Shown piece after piece: positions 34,206 through 43,262 of a stretch of DNA of 64,000 nt. A program made the translations under genes and the position numbers. Below the pieces are notes generated by a model that saw only the letters and a list, made by a program, of their open reading frames with translations, was not told the DNA's origin and ran no database searches. Origin of the DNA: VAYN01 sp963702075 (lineage in GTDB: Bacteria > Actinomycetota > Thermoleophilia > Solirubrobacterales > 70-9); contig OY969703.1 in assembly GCA_963702075.1 (NCBI GenBank), positions 1,612,001 to 1,676,000 of the forward strand, in the 5' to 3' direction. Every line of letters starts with the position of its first letter. Positions within the stretch are counted from its first letter, which is position 1.

Positions 34206-34649
34206 TCAATCGGGTGCCGCTGGGCGGCCTACCCGTCCCGCCAGTGCCCAGAGCCAGAGCGAGAGCACGGCGAGGAAGCCGTCGACGAGGAAATTCAGCA
34301 GGTAGATGAAGACGTGTTCGTCGATCAGGAAGAAGGCGAGCGAGCCCAGCGAGGAGGCGGTCTTGCCGGCGGCGAGGACGAGCAGCAGCGGCCGGTAGCG
34401 GACGACGTCGGCCTGGGCGACCAGGCAGATCCCGGTGATCACGACCATGTAGGCGAAGGCCAGCGCCAGCCAGAGGTCCTCCTGGGTGTGCGGGGCGCGG
34501 TTGTCGTTGCCGAACCATTCGCCGACGTCGGAGATGACGTTGAGAACCCCGCTTGGGACGGCGATGAAGAGGATGCCGACGACGGCGAAGCTGAGGGCGA
34601 GCAGGCGCAGGTTGAAGACGACGAATCTCTCGGCTCGCGGTCCCTGCAT
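34206..34649 (-). CDS. Four-span membrane protein
   Basis: 147 aa, no family recognised. About four hydrophobic spans (residues ~11-31, 53-75, 83-105, 110-134), with polar loops 'SDVGEWFGNDNRAPHTQEDLW' between the first two. ATG 34649 is preceded by TAGAGT with 7 nt between and no ribosome site, a leaderless-type start; GTG 34658 is an in-frame alternative. Its stop lies in the same frame as, and directly upstream of, the GMC oxidoreductase, so the two are one transcript and the membrane protein may be the enzyme's membrane or electron-transfer partner (inference). Divergent from gatC. Confidence 0.75.
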   Translation of the reverse strand: MQGPRAERFVVFNLRLLALSFAVVGILFIAVPSGVLNVISDVGEWFGNDNRAPHTQEDLWLALAFAYMVVITGICLVAQADVVRYRPLLLVLAAGKTASSLGSLAFFLIDEHVFIYLLNFLVDGFLAVLSLWLWALAGRVGRPAAPD

Positions 34650-34686
34650 CGCCGCCACTCTAACTGGCCAGGCAGCCAGTCGCTTC

Positions 34687-34735
34687 GAACTGCATCAACT
34701 TTTCTATCCAGCAGGTGGAAAAAGTGATGCAGTTC
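34687..34735. repeat. Palindromic element P2 upstream of gatC
   Basis: Arms of 18 nt: GAACTGCATCAACTTTTC (34687-34704) and GAAAAAGTGATGCAGTTC (34718-34735), 16 of 18 paired, loop of 13 nt. The left arm is identical to the left arm of P6 at 56703-56720. It ends 5 nt before the gatC start codon and lies between gatC and the divergent membrane-protein gene, so it occupies the whole leader of gatC. Confidence 0.85.
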
Positions 34736-34740
34736 ATAGA

Positions 34741-35037
34741 ATGCCGCCGGTGATCGAGCGCGAGCAGGTACTCCACGTCGCCAGGCTGGCCCGTCTCCGG
34801 CTTTCGGACGAGGAAGTGGAGACGATGGTGGGGGAGCTATCGGGGATCCTCGGGCACGTCGACCGGATCGGGAACCTCGACCTGGAGGGGGTCGAGCCGA
34901 CCTCGCACGTGGTCGCGCTGGAGAACGTGCTGCGCGCCGACGAGCCGTGGCAGAGCCTGCCGCGCGACGTCGCCCTCGCCTCGGCGCCGGAACCCTCCGA
35001 AGGCGCCTTCCGCGTCCCCTCGCCGCAGGCCGAGTAG
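34741..35037 (+). CDS. gatC: Aspartyl/glutamyl-tRNA amidotransferase subunit C
   Basis: 98 aa. Small subunit that holds GatA and GatB together in the amidotransferase converting Glu-tRNA-Gln (and Asp-tRNA-Asn) to the amide forms. Conserved 'EREQVLHVARLARLRLSDEE' at the N-terminus and 'VEPTSHVVALENVLRADEPW' in the middle. Start at ATG 34741, or GTG 34750, which would match the family's usual start more closely; neither has a ribosome site, because palindrome P2 fills the leader. The stop TAG abuts gatA's ATG. Confidence 0.93.
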   Translation: MPPVIEREQVLHVARLARLRLSDEEVETMVGELSGILGHVDRIGNLDLEGVEPTSHVVALENVLRADEPWQSLPRDVALASAPEPSEGAFRVPSPQAE

Positions 35038-36475
<1,438 letters not shown>

Positions 36476-36483
<8 letters not shown>

Positions 36484-37909
36484 GCTCGAAGCGGTGATCG
36501 GGCTGGAGATCCACGTCCAGCTGGCGACCAAGACGAAGATGTTCTGCGGCTGCGAGCTTTCCTTCGGCGACGAGCCGAACGTCCACACCTGCCCGATCTG
36601 CCTCGCCCATCCCGGCGTGCTGCCGGTCCCCAACGAGCAGGCGATCCGCTACGCGCTGCAGATCGGCCTCGCGCTCGATTGCGAGATCGCCCCGCGCTCG
36701 ATCTTCCACCGCAAGAACTACTTCTATCCCGACAGCCCGAAGGCCTACCAGATCAGCCAGTACGACATCCCGATCTGCGGCCCCGGACGGCTCGGCGAGA
36801 TCCGCATCCATCGCGCCCACCTCGAGGAGGACGCGGCGAAGACGATCCACGTCGGCGCCTCCGGCCGCATCCACGGCTCCGACGCCTCCCTCGTCGACTT
36901 CAACCGCGGCGGCACGCCGCTGGTCGAGATCGTCACCGAGCCCGACCTGCGCGACGCCGCCGAAGCCGCCGAGTGGGCGCGCCTCCTGCGCGAGACCGTG
37001 CGCCAGCTAGGCGTCTCCGACGTCAACATGGAGGAGGGGAGCCTACGCGTCGACGCCAACGTCTCCGTGCGCCCCGCCGGCAGCAGCGAGCTCGGGACCA
37101 AGACCGAGCTGAAGAACATGAACAGCTTCCGCTTCCTGCAGCGCGGGATCGAGGCCGAGCTGGCGCGCCAGCGCGAGCTGGTCGAAAGCGGAGGAGAGGT
37201 GGAGCAGGAGACCCTCCACTTCGACCCGGCCAGCGGCAGCCTCACCTCGCTCCGCTCGAAGGAGGAGGCCCACGACTACCGCTACTTCCCCGAGCCCGAC
37301 CTGGTTCCGCTGGTGCCGACCGAGGAGATGCTGCGTGAAGCCCGCGAGGCGCTGCCGGAACTGCCGGCGGCGCGGCGAGTCAGATACGAAGAACAAGATG
37401 TGGCTGGGGATCTCGCTGAGATTCTTTCGCTAGACCCGAGAGCCGCCGAATATTTCGAGCAGGCCGCTCAAGCGCCTGGTGGGGTGGACTGGCATACCAC
37501 CGCGCTCTGGGTGACCGGCGATGGTGCGGCGATTGCCCGGCAAAACGAGAAGGGGGCGGGTCTCGCTGATACGGATGTAAGCCCCGAGGGACTTGCCTTG
37601 CTACTTGGACTCGTCGCTCAAAAGAAGATTTCCCATGGTGCCGCGAAGACTGTTCTAGCCGCGATGGTTCTGGAGGGCAGCAGCGATCCAGAGTCGATCG
37701 CCGAGCGCGAGGGCCTAGCCCAGATGTCCGACTCAGGTGAGCTGGAGGCCATAGTCGAGAAAGCGATGGCCGACAACCCCGACGCCGTAGAGAAGATCCG
37801 CGAAGGCAACGGCAAGGCGATCGGAGCCATAGTCGGCGCCGTGATGCGAGAGACCAAGGGCCGCGCGGACGGCGGCGAGGTCAACCGCATCATTCGCGAG
37901 AGGCTTTAG
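36476..37909 (+). CDS. gatB: Aspartyl/glutamyl-tRNA amidotransferase subunit B
   Basis: 477 aa. Binds the misacylated tRNA, activates the Glu/Asp side chain with ATP and transfers the ammonia. Core: 'AVIGLEIHVQLATKTKMFC' at the start, zinc-type cysteines 'CGCELSFG' and 'CPICLAHPG', 'RKNYFYPDSPKAYQISQ' near 80; C-terminal helical YqeY-like tail (last ~140 residues) that holds tRNA. Start ATG 36476, with GGGGGA 6 nt upstream. From about 37375 to 37760 the codons change sharply (AGA, CAA, CAT, CTA, CTT, ATT, GTA), while the protein still fits the family. Confidence 0.95.
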
Positions 37910-37917
37910 CCCAGTCA

Positions 37918-37964
37918 TTTAGCTGTTCCTTTTGGCCGCTATCCGGGCAAAAGGAACAGCTAAA
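37918..37964. repeat. Palindromic element P3 between gatB and the NADH dehydrogenase gene
   Basis: Perfect 17-bp arms TTTAGCTGTTCCTTTTG (37918-37934) and CAAAAGGAACAGCTAAA (37948-37964) with a 13-nt loop. The inner 11 bp of each arm equal those of P1 upstream of argJ. It starts 8 nt after the gatB stop. No poly-T follows. Confidence 0.9.
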
Positions 37965-37992
37965 GCCATCTCGGCACGTTGCAACCGGCACT

Positions 37993-38023
37993 TTGTAACA
38001 AGTTGTTACAAGCCTGCTAGGTT
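37993..38023 (+). promoter_or_regulatory. Operator-like palindrome and -10 box of the type II NADH dehydrogenase gene
   Basis: TTGTAACAA and TTGTTACAA (37993-38001 and 38003-38011), a perfect 9-bp inverted repeat with one spacer base. The -10-like TAGGTT (38018-38023) lies 6 nt downstream of it and exactly 6 nt before ATG 38030, so the palindrome covers the -35 region. The spacing and symmetry fit a repressor site. It is not a close match to the Rex operator pattern known to me, so the regulator is unknown. Confidence 0.65.
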
Positions 38024-38029
38024 CAGGGC

Positions 38030-39301
38030 ATGGCCTGGAACGTCGTAATCGCTGGTGGTGGGTTTGGCGGCGCGGCGGCTGCGCATGAGCTGGAGCGGGT
38101 GATGCCCAAGCAGTCGGCGCGGCTGGCGCTGGTGAACGAGACGAACTTTGCGCTCTATACGCCGTTTCTGCCTGAGGCGGCGGCCGGGACCTTGGAGCCG
38201 CGGCATGTGGTGACGCCGCTGCGGGAGATGCTGAAGCGCACCTATCTGCGGATCGGGGCGATCGTCGGCCACGACCCCGAGGCGAAGACGGTGACGCTGC
38301 GGGCCAAGTACGGCGAAACCGAGACGATGCCCTACGACCAGCTGCTGCTGGCGCTCGGCTCGACCTCGCGGGTGCTGCCGGTGCCGGGTCTCGCGCAGCA
38401 CGCGGTCGGGTTCAAGAGCCTCTCCGACGCGATCTACCTGCGCAATCATGTGGTCGAGACGCTGGAGGAAGCCAACGCGACCGAGGATCCGCGGCGACGC
38501 GAAGAATTGCTGACGTATGTCTTCGTCGGCGGCGGCTACGCCGGCCTCGAGGCCCTCGCCGAGCTGCAGGACTTCGCCGCCGACGCGATGGACAGCTACC
38601 CGCGCGCCCGCCTGCACGGCATGCGCTGGGTCCTGGTCGAGGCAACGGACCGGGTGCTGCCGGAGATCGATCGCGAGCTGGCCGATTACGCCTTGCGGGA
38701 GCTGCGGGGCCGCGGCATCGACATCCGCCTACAGACGACGCTGGAGGAGGTCACCGCCGAGAGCGCCCGCCTTTCCACTGGCGAGGTGTTGCCGACCCGC
38801 ACCGTCGTCTGGACCGCCGGGGTCAAGGCGCAGCCGATCCTCGCCGAGCTGAACCTGCCGCTCGACGAGCGCGGCCGCGTCCCGGTCGACTCCTACCTGC
38901 GGGTGCAGGGCATGGATTCGGTCTGGGCGATCGGCGACTGCGCCGCCGCCCCCGATCCCCGCGGCGGCACCTGCCCGCCGACCGCCCAGCACGCCGTCCG
39001 CCAGGGCCCCGTCGCCGCGCGCAACATCGCCGCCGAGCTCGGGGTCGGCAGCCCGCGCCCGTTCGAGTACCGCAGCGAAGCGAGCTTCGTCAACCTCGGC
39101 CGCTACAAGGCGGTGGGCCGGATCGGCGACCGCACCTTCCGCGGCTTCCCAGCCTGGTGGATGGCCCGGACCTACCACATGAGCCAGATCCCGGGCGCAG
39201 CCCGCAAGGTCCGCGCCGTCCTCGACTGGACCGCCGGCCTGCCGTTCAGCCGCGACATCGCCGAGGTCGGGACGATCGGCAAACCAAAGCCGCTCGTCTA
39301 G
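38030..39301 (+). CDS. ndh: Type II NADH dehydrogenase (NDH-2)
   Basis: 423 aa, single-chain flavoprotein that passes electrons from NADH to menaquinone without pumping protons. Two dinucleotide folds: FAD 'NVVIAGGGFGGAAAAHEL' (residues 4-21) and NAD(P)H 'TYVFVGGGYAGLEALAEL' (~162-179); 'VWAIGDCAAAPD' near 302 contacts FAD. The C-terminal ~50 residues ('FRGFPAWWMARTYHMSQIPG') carry the amphipathic membrane-associating helix of NDH-2. Leaderless-type start. Monocistronic: gatB is 120 bp upstream and the next gene is convergent. It may work with the menaquinone genes at 51-60 kb. Confidence 0.9.
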   Translation: MAWNVVIAGGGFGGAAAAHELERVMPKQSARLALVNETNFALYTPFLPEAAAGTLEPRHVVTPLREMLKRTYLRIGAIVGHDPEAKTVTLRAKYGETETMPYDQLLLALGSTSRVLPVPGLAQHAVGFKSLSDAIYLRNHVVETLEEANATEDPRRREELLTYVFVGGGYAGLEALAELQDFAADAMDSYPRARLHGMRWVLVEATDRVLPEIDRELADYALRELRGRGIDIRLQTTLEEVTAESARLSTGEVLPTRTVVWTAGVKAQPILAELNLPLDERGRVPVDSYLRVQGMDSVWAIGDCAAAPDPRGGTCPPTAQHAVRQGPVAARNIAAELGVGSPRPFEYRSEASFVNLGRYKAVGRIGDRTFRGFPAWWMARTYHMSQIPGAARKVRAVLDWTAGLPFSRDIAEVGTIGKPKPLV

Positions 39302-39308
39302 CCGATGA

Positions 39309-39322
39309 GCCCCGAAAGGGGC
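39309..39322. terminator. Small hairpin in the convergent NDH-2/cupredoxin gap
   Basis: GCCCC / GGGGC with a GAAA tetraloop, within the 32-bp gap between the two stop codons. It could serve transcripts from both sides, but there is no T-run. Confidence 0.4.
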
Positions 39323-39333
39323 GCGCCAGTTGC

Positions 39334-39906
39334 CTATTCGACGACGAGCGTGGTGTGCATCCCTTTTTCCTCGTGTTCGGGGAGCGAGCACCAGAGGCGG
39401 TAGGTCCCCGGCGGCAGGTCGAAGCTGGCCACGGTGTGCTGGAGCGACTCCGTTTTCGCGACCTGGAGCGGTTCGCCTTCCTCGCCTTCACGGCGGATAT
39501 TGAGGTTGTGCGGGTCTTCGCCCTGGTTGTTCAGTTCCACGGTCAGTTCGCCGGCTTTGACTTTCGCCCGCGAGAGCACGTAGTAGTACTCGTGCGCTTT
39601 GACCGCCAGGCGGTTGGCTTCGGGTTCCGGTTCGGGATCGGCAGACGGAGCTTCGGCCGGTGGCAGCGTCGGCGCGGGGAGCGGGACCGCTTCGGGGGTC
39701 GGAGCGGGAGCCGTGGCGGCTTCGCAGCTCCACCAGCTCTTGCGTCGCACGACTTTTCGCAGACGACCGTTCCTCCGCACGTGCTTGACGACCCGCTTCG
39801 AATGACGCTGCCAGCTGCATTCCGCAGCAGCGCTGCCCGACGTTCCGCCGGCAGGCACAAGCACCAGCACCAGCGCACCGATCAGCACCGCGACCGTCCC
39901 TCTCAC
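39334..39906 (-). CDS. Exported cupredoxin (type 1 copper protein)
   Basis: 190 aa. N-terminal signal segment (about residues 5-25, 'VAVLIGALVLVLVPAGGTSGSAAA'), a basic stretch, a Pro/Ala/Glu linker (~65-100) and a C-terminal cupredoxin domain (~100-190). Type 1 copper ligands are in place: His133 ('DPHNL'), Cys173 ('WCSLP'), His178 and Met183 ('EHEEKGM'). It is a small electron carrier outside the membrane. GTG start overlaps the DUF1501 stop by 4 bp, so it is the third gene of the DUF1800-DUF1501-cupredoxin operon and may accept electrons from or deliver copper to those proteins (inference). Confidence 0.88.
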   Translation of the reverse strand: MRGTVAVLIGALVLVLVPAGGTSGSAAAECSWQRHSKRVVKHVRRNGRLRKVVRRKSWWSCEAATAPAPTPEAVPLPAPTLPPAEAPSADPEPEPEANRLAVKAHEYYYVLSRAKVKAGELTVELNNQGEDPHNLNIRREGEEGEPLQVAKTESLQHTVASFDLPPGTYRLWCSLPEHEEKGMHTTLVVE

Positions 39907-41264
39907 GGCTTCACCAGCACCGGCCGGGCGAAGCCGGAGGCACCGGGGATGATCGGTTCGGCGTCGTAGCCGAGCCACTGCTCGAGCAGCGAGCAGTACA
40001 TGCCCCGGAAGTCGCTCGTCACTTTCAGGTTTTCCAGTTCGTCGAGGTTCGAGAGCCCCGGGAACTCGCCGACCATCTCGCCCTTGGCTTTCGAACCGAT
40101 CAGGAAAGCGGTGCCGGCGGCGCCGTGGTCGGTGCCGAGCGAGCCGTTCTCCTCCGGCCGTCGCCCGAACTCGCTCCACATCTCGATCAGGACCCGGTCG
40201 GCGAGCCCGCGGGCCTCGAGGTCGCGCTGGAAGGCGAGGATCGCGTCGCAGGTTTCCTGCAGGCTGCTCGCCAAATCGGCGGCCTGGTCGGCGTGGGTGT
40301 CGTAGCCGCCGGCGGCGCGGATCGTCACCACCCGCAGCGGCAGGCCGAAGCTGATGTAGGCGGCGAGGCCGGCGAGCTTGTGGGCGAAGTAGTTGTCGGG
40401 ATAGGGCACCGGGCTGCTGAAGTCGCCGATGCCCGCCAGGTCCTGGCGCAGCTTGTCGGTCTGGTAGGTGGCGCGGCGCACCTGGGAGAGCCCGGGCGAA
40501 TCGGAGGGCAGGGTGCCGAAGCGGGCGAAGCTCTTGAACATCTCCGCTTCGACCGGGTCGCCGACCTGCGACCACAGTTCGTAGCCGTCGACGCTGTCGA
40601 TCGACGCCACCGGCTTTTCCGCGGTCGCGATCATCGGCGAGAGGTCGCCGTCGAGCGAGAGCCCTTGCAGCGGGTTTTCGTCGCTGCCGACCGCGTCGAG
40701 GTAGCGGCCGAGCCAGCCGGTGCGGTAGCCGACTTCCAGCTCGCCGATCTCGTAGTAGTGGCGGGAGGTGAAGTGCGACTGGTCGGGGTGGTCGTAGCCG
40801 ATCGCCGGGAAGGTGCTGACCTTGCCCTCGCCGTGCAGGGTGGCGAGGCCGCTCGCGGCCGGGTGCCACTGCAGGCTCGTGTCCTCGCTGAATTGCGGCC
40901 CGGCACCGGGCGCGAGCGCGAGGTTGGGGCGCAGCTGCGAGTACTTCGGGTCGCCGACCGGCGCCAGCACGCTGAGGGCGTCGATGCCGCCGTCGAAGAA
41001 GACCGAGATGAGGATCTTTTCGTTCTGCGCCGCCTGGGCGATCCCGGTCTCGAAGGCCGAGAGCGGGATCTTCGAGGCGCCGTAGACGGCGAGGGCGAGG
41101 CCGGCGCTGCGGGAGAGGAACTTGCGCCGCGAGAGGCCGGTGCCGGCCGGGTCCGGCATCCCCGGCTCGATCGCCGGCAGGCCCTTGCCGGCTTCCGCGG
41201 CCGCGCTGCGCAGCAGCTGGGAGCGGGTGAAGCCCTCGCAGCAGGCGTGTTTGCGGGCGCTCAT
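39903..41264 (-). CDS. DUF1501 family protein, Tat-exported
   Basis: 453 aa. Twin-arginine signal 'SRRKFLSRSAGLALAVYGAS' at about residues 45-64 after a cysteine-containing N-terminal stretch. The mature part matches DUF1501, a sulfatase-like fold of unknown activity: 'FDGGIDALSVLAP' near 90, 'GYDHPDQSHFTSRHYYEIG', and 'GTDHGAAGTAFLIGS' near 375, whose Asp-His pair resembles metal ligands of alkaline-phosphatase-type enzymes. DUF1501 genes are commonly paired with DUF1800 genes, as here. ATGA overlap with the DUF1800 gene upstream and with the cupredoxin downstream. Confidence 0.9.
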   Translation of the reverse strand: MSARKHACCEGFTRSQLLRSAAAEAGKGLPAIEPGMPDPAGTGLSRRKFLSRSAGLALAVYGASKIPLSAFETGIAQAAQNEKILISVFFDGGIDALSVLAPVGDPKYSQLRPNLALAPGAGPQFSEDTSLQWHPAASGLATLHGEGKVSTFPAIGYDHPDQSHFTSRHYYEIGELEVGYRTGWLGRYLDAVGSDENPLQGLSLDGDLSPMIATAEKPVASIDSVDGYELWSQVGDPVEAEMFKSFARFGTLPSDSPGLSQVRRATYQTDKLRQDLAGIGDFSSPVPYPDNYFAHKLAGLAAYISFGLPLRVVTIRAAGGYDTHADQAADLASSLQETCDAILAFQRDLEARGLADRVLIEMWSEFGRRPEENGSLGTDHGAAGTAFLIGSKAKGEMVGEFPGLSNLDELENLKVTSDFRGMYCSLLEQWLGYDAEPIIPGASGFARPVLVKP

Positions 41265-42865
41265 TGCAGGATCACGTCCGGGCTGACGCCGATCAGCTGC
41301 AGGAGGGCGTTCTGGCGCATGGCCCGGAACGGGCCCTCCTGCCAGTCGGCGATCGCGAGGTTTTCGCTGCGGCGGGCGAGGTCGAGCAGCTCGGCCCGGT
41401 GTTCTTCGCGCAGCGCCGGGTTGCCCCAGGACGCGAGCGCCCGCGCCAGCGCTTCGTCGGCGTTCTCGGTCGAGCTGTATTCGTCGCCCCAGACGTCCAC
41501 CGTCGTCCCCTCCAGCGCGTAGGTGACGATGTTCCAGCGCGCCCGCATCCGCGAGGTGTCGAGCCAGCGGGTGTCGTCCCAGCCGGAGACGTTGGGCGGT
41601 TCGAAGAGCCTCTGTCCCGCCCCTTCGCAGAGCCAGGTCCAGGCCTCGGTGTCGATGTGGCGCCCGAGCGCCCGCAGCATCCCGGCCAGTTGGACGACTG
41701 GCGGCTTCACCATCGGCGGGCTTTCGTAGAGCTCCGGGCTGAGCAGGATCGTCTCCAACACCGGGCGGATCTGCCAGCCGGACCCGGTGTAGAGCGAGAT
41801 CAGTTCTCCTTGCCGCGCGCTCGAGGGCGCCTGCGGGACGAAATAGCTCCAGAGCTTGGCGACGAAGAAGGAGGGGTGAAGGGGGTTCTCGACGCAGAGC
41901 CGGCAGGCGTCTTCCCAGTTCCAGTTGCCGGTCTGGCCGAAGACCGTCTTGTTTCCGTAGTCGTGCGAGTCCGGGTCGAAGTGGAAGTTGTGCTCGCCCA
42001 GTTCGCTCGACCAGTCGCTGCGCCAGCCGGTCAGCGCCCGTGCCTGTTCGCGGATGTCGTCCTCGGTGTAGGCGCCGCGGTCGGCGCCGAGCGAGAACAG
42101 CTCCATCATCTCCCGGCCGTAGTTCTCGTTCGGGGCCCACTCGTAGTTTTCGTTGCCGTTCAGCCACTGCAGCATCGCCGGGTCGATCGTCACCGCCCGG
42201 AAGAGGTCGAGGAAGGAGCCGAAGCAGTGGCTGCGGAAGAGGTTGGACTGGTCGATCATCTGCTGCTGGCGGGAGACGTTGGCAAGCGAGGTCGCGAACC
42301 AGTCGTGGAAGACCAGCGCCATCCGCTCGACCAGCGGCTGGTTGGTGCGGACCATGCGGTCGAGCCACCAGAGATGGTCGTGGCCCCAGGCGTCGGCCGG
42401 GGCGAGCGGGTGGCCTTCGTCGTCGGTCGGCGGCGGGCCGCTGAGCACGGCGGCGCCGCTGGGTCGGGTCAGCGACTGGACCGCCCCGACCAGCCCCAGG
42501 GGTATCAGCGCCTCGGCCTGGCCGGGGACGGCGCCGAAGCCGGCGCGCTGCAGCAGCCGCGTCGCCTGGGGCACCCCGAACGGTCCCTGGTAGGCCTGCG
42601 GCGGGCGGGGGTCGCTGACGGCCGGGGCGGGCGCCGGCGGCGGGGTCTGCGGCAGGGCGCGCCGAGAGGGCTTCGGGCCTGGCCCGCGGAAGTGCCCTTT
42701 CTTCGGCTTGTGATGGTGGGTGAAGATGTAGCCCTGGACGCGCCAGTCGCCCTGGCCGTCGGGGACCCAGCGGAAGTGCTTGTCCTTCCAGACACGACGA
42801 CGCTTGCGGTGCCGGTGGTGCTTCCGCTTCTCTGCTGCGACTGGTTGCTGTCGTGGGATCGCCAT
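41261..42865 (-). CDS. DUF1800 family protein
   Basis: 534 aa. The N-terminal ~65 residues are strongly basic with many His, Arg and Lys and two aromatic spots, with no cleavable signal visible. From ~95 on the DUF1800 fold is recognisable: 'ATRLLQRAGFG', 'WWLDRMVRTNQPLVERMALVFHDWFATS', 'NENYGREMMELFSLG', 'EPPNVSGWDDTRWLDTSRMRARW'. Biochemical activity unknown. The first gene of a coupled operon with DUF1501 and a cupredoxin. ATG 42865. The 21 bases just upstream form a hairpin (42872-42893) that leaves no room for a separate ribosome site. Confidence 0.9.
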   Translation of the reverse strand: MAIPRQQPVAAEKRKHHRHRKRRRVWKDKHFRWVPDGQGDWRVQGYIFTHHHKPKKGHFRGPGPKPSRRALPQTPPPAPAPAVSDPRPPQAYQGPFGVPQATRLLQRAGFGAVPGQAEALIPLGLVGAVQSLTRPSGAAVLSGPPPTDDEGHPLAPADAWGHDHLWWLDRMVRTNQPLVERMALVFHDWFATSLANVSRQQQMIDQSNLFRSHCFGSFLDLFRAVTIDPAMLQWLNGNENYEWAPNENYGREMMELFSLGADRGAYTEDDIREQARALTGWRSDWSSELGEHNFHFDPDSHDYGNKTVFGQTGNWNWEDACRLCVENPLHPSFFVAKLWSYFVPQAPSSARQGELISLYTGSGWQIRPVLETILLSPELYESPPMVKPPVVQLAGMLRALGRHIDTEAWTWLCEGAGQRLFEPPNVSGWDDTRWLDTSRMRARWNIVTYALEGTTVDVWGDEYSSTENADEALARALASWGNPALREEHRAELLDLARRSENLAIADWQEGPFRAMRQNALLQLIGVSPDVILQ

Positions 42866-42871
42866 GCGCGA

Positions 42872-42893
42872 GTAGGCCCCTACGGGGGCCTAC
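42872..42893. repeat. Hairpin upstream of the DUF1800 gene
   Basis: Arms GTAGGCCCC (42872-42880) and GGGGCCTAC (42885-42893), loop TACG. It lies 6 bases upstream of the DUF1800 start codon, so it could block initiation of the three-gene operon. The loop region contains CTACGGG, also present in P1 (CCTACGGG) and, read on the other strand, in P6. Confidence 0.65.
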
Positions 42894-42983
42894 CGGCTTT
42901 GGTCGGCCCTCGAGCCCTCCCGCTTGAGGCTTCGCAGCAGCCGTTGGACGTTAGGCCTACGACCGACGCGCAAGAATGGCTAG

Positions 42984-43262
42984 GTGCAATACCTAGTGAT
43001 CGCCTTCTTCTTCGGGCTCGCCACCGGCATCATCGGCCGCGCCAAGGGCAGCTCGTTCTTCATCTGGTTCGTGATCGGGATGTTGATCCCGCCGCTCGGC
43101 CTGATCGCGGTGATCCTCTACCGGGTCGACAAGGACGAACCGGAACGCCAGTGCCCCAACTGCCACAAGGCGCTGAAGCTCTACGTCCAGGTCTGCCCTC
43201 GCTGCGGCACCGACCTCTACCTGCCGGACCCGGCGGCGGTTCGCCACCCGGGCGTCAGGTAA
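42984..43262 (+). CDS. Small membrane protein with C-terminal zinc ribbon
   Basis: 92 aa. Two membrane spans (about residues 3-20 and 25-45, a short hairpin), a charged linker, then a zinc-ribbon: CPNC and CPRC at residues ~57-60 and ~71-74, 14 residues apart (CxxC-x10-CxxC). Resembles small PLDc_N/zinc-ribbon membrane proteins widespread in actinobacteria; function unknown. GTG start with AAGAAT six bases upstream and no ribosome site. The last 8 bp overlap the 3' end of the convergent hydrolase gene. Confidence 0.75.
   Translation: MQYLVIAFFFGLATGIIGRAKGSSFFIWFVIGMLIPPLGLIAVILYRVDKDEPERQCPNCHKALKLYVQVCPRCGTDLYLPDPAAVRHPGVR

Noticed and set aside
33435..34727. Plus-strand open frame opposite the GMC oxidoreductase and the membrane protein
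   Set aside because: Its translation is Arg/Glu/Ala low complexity, while the minus strand encodes clear FAD-binding and membrane segments.
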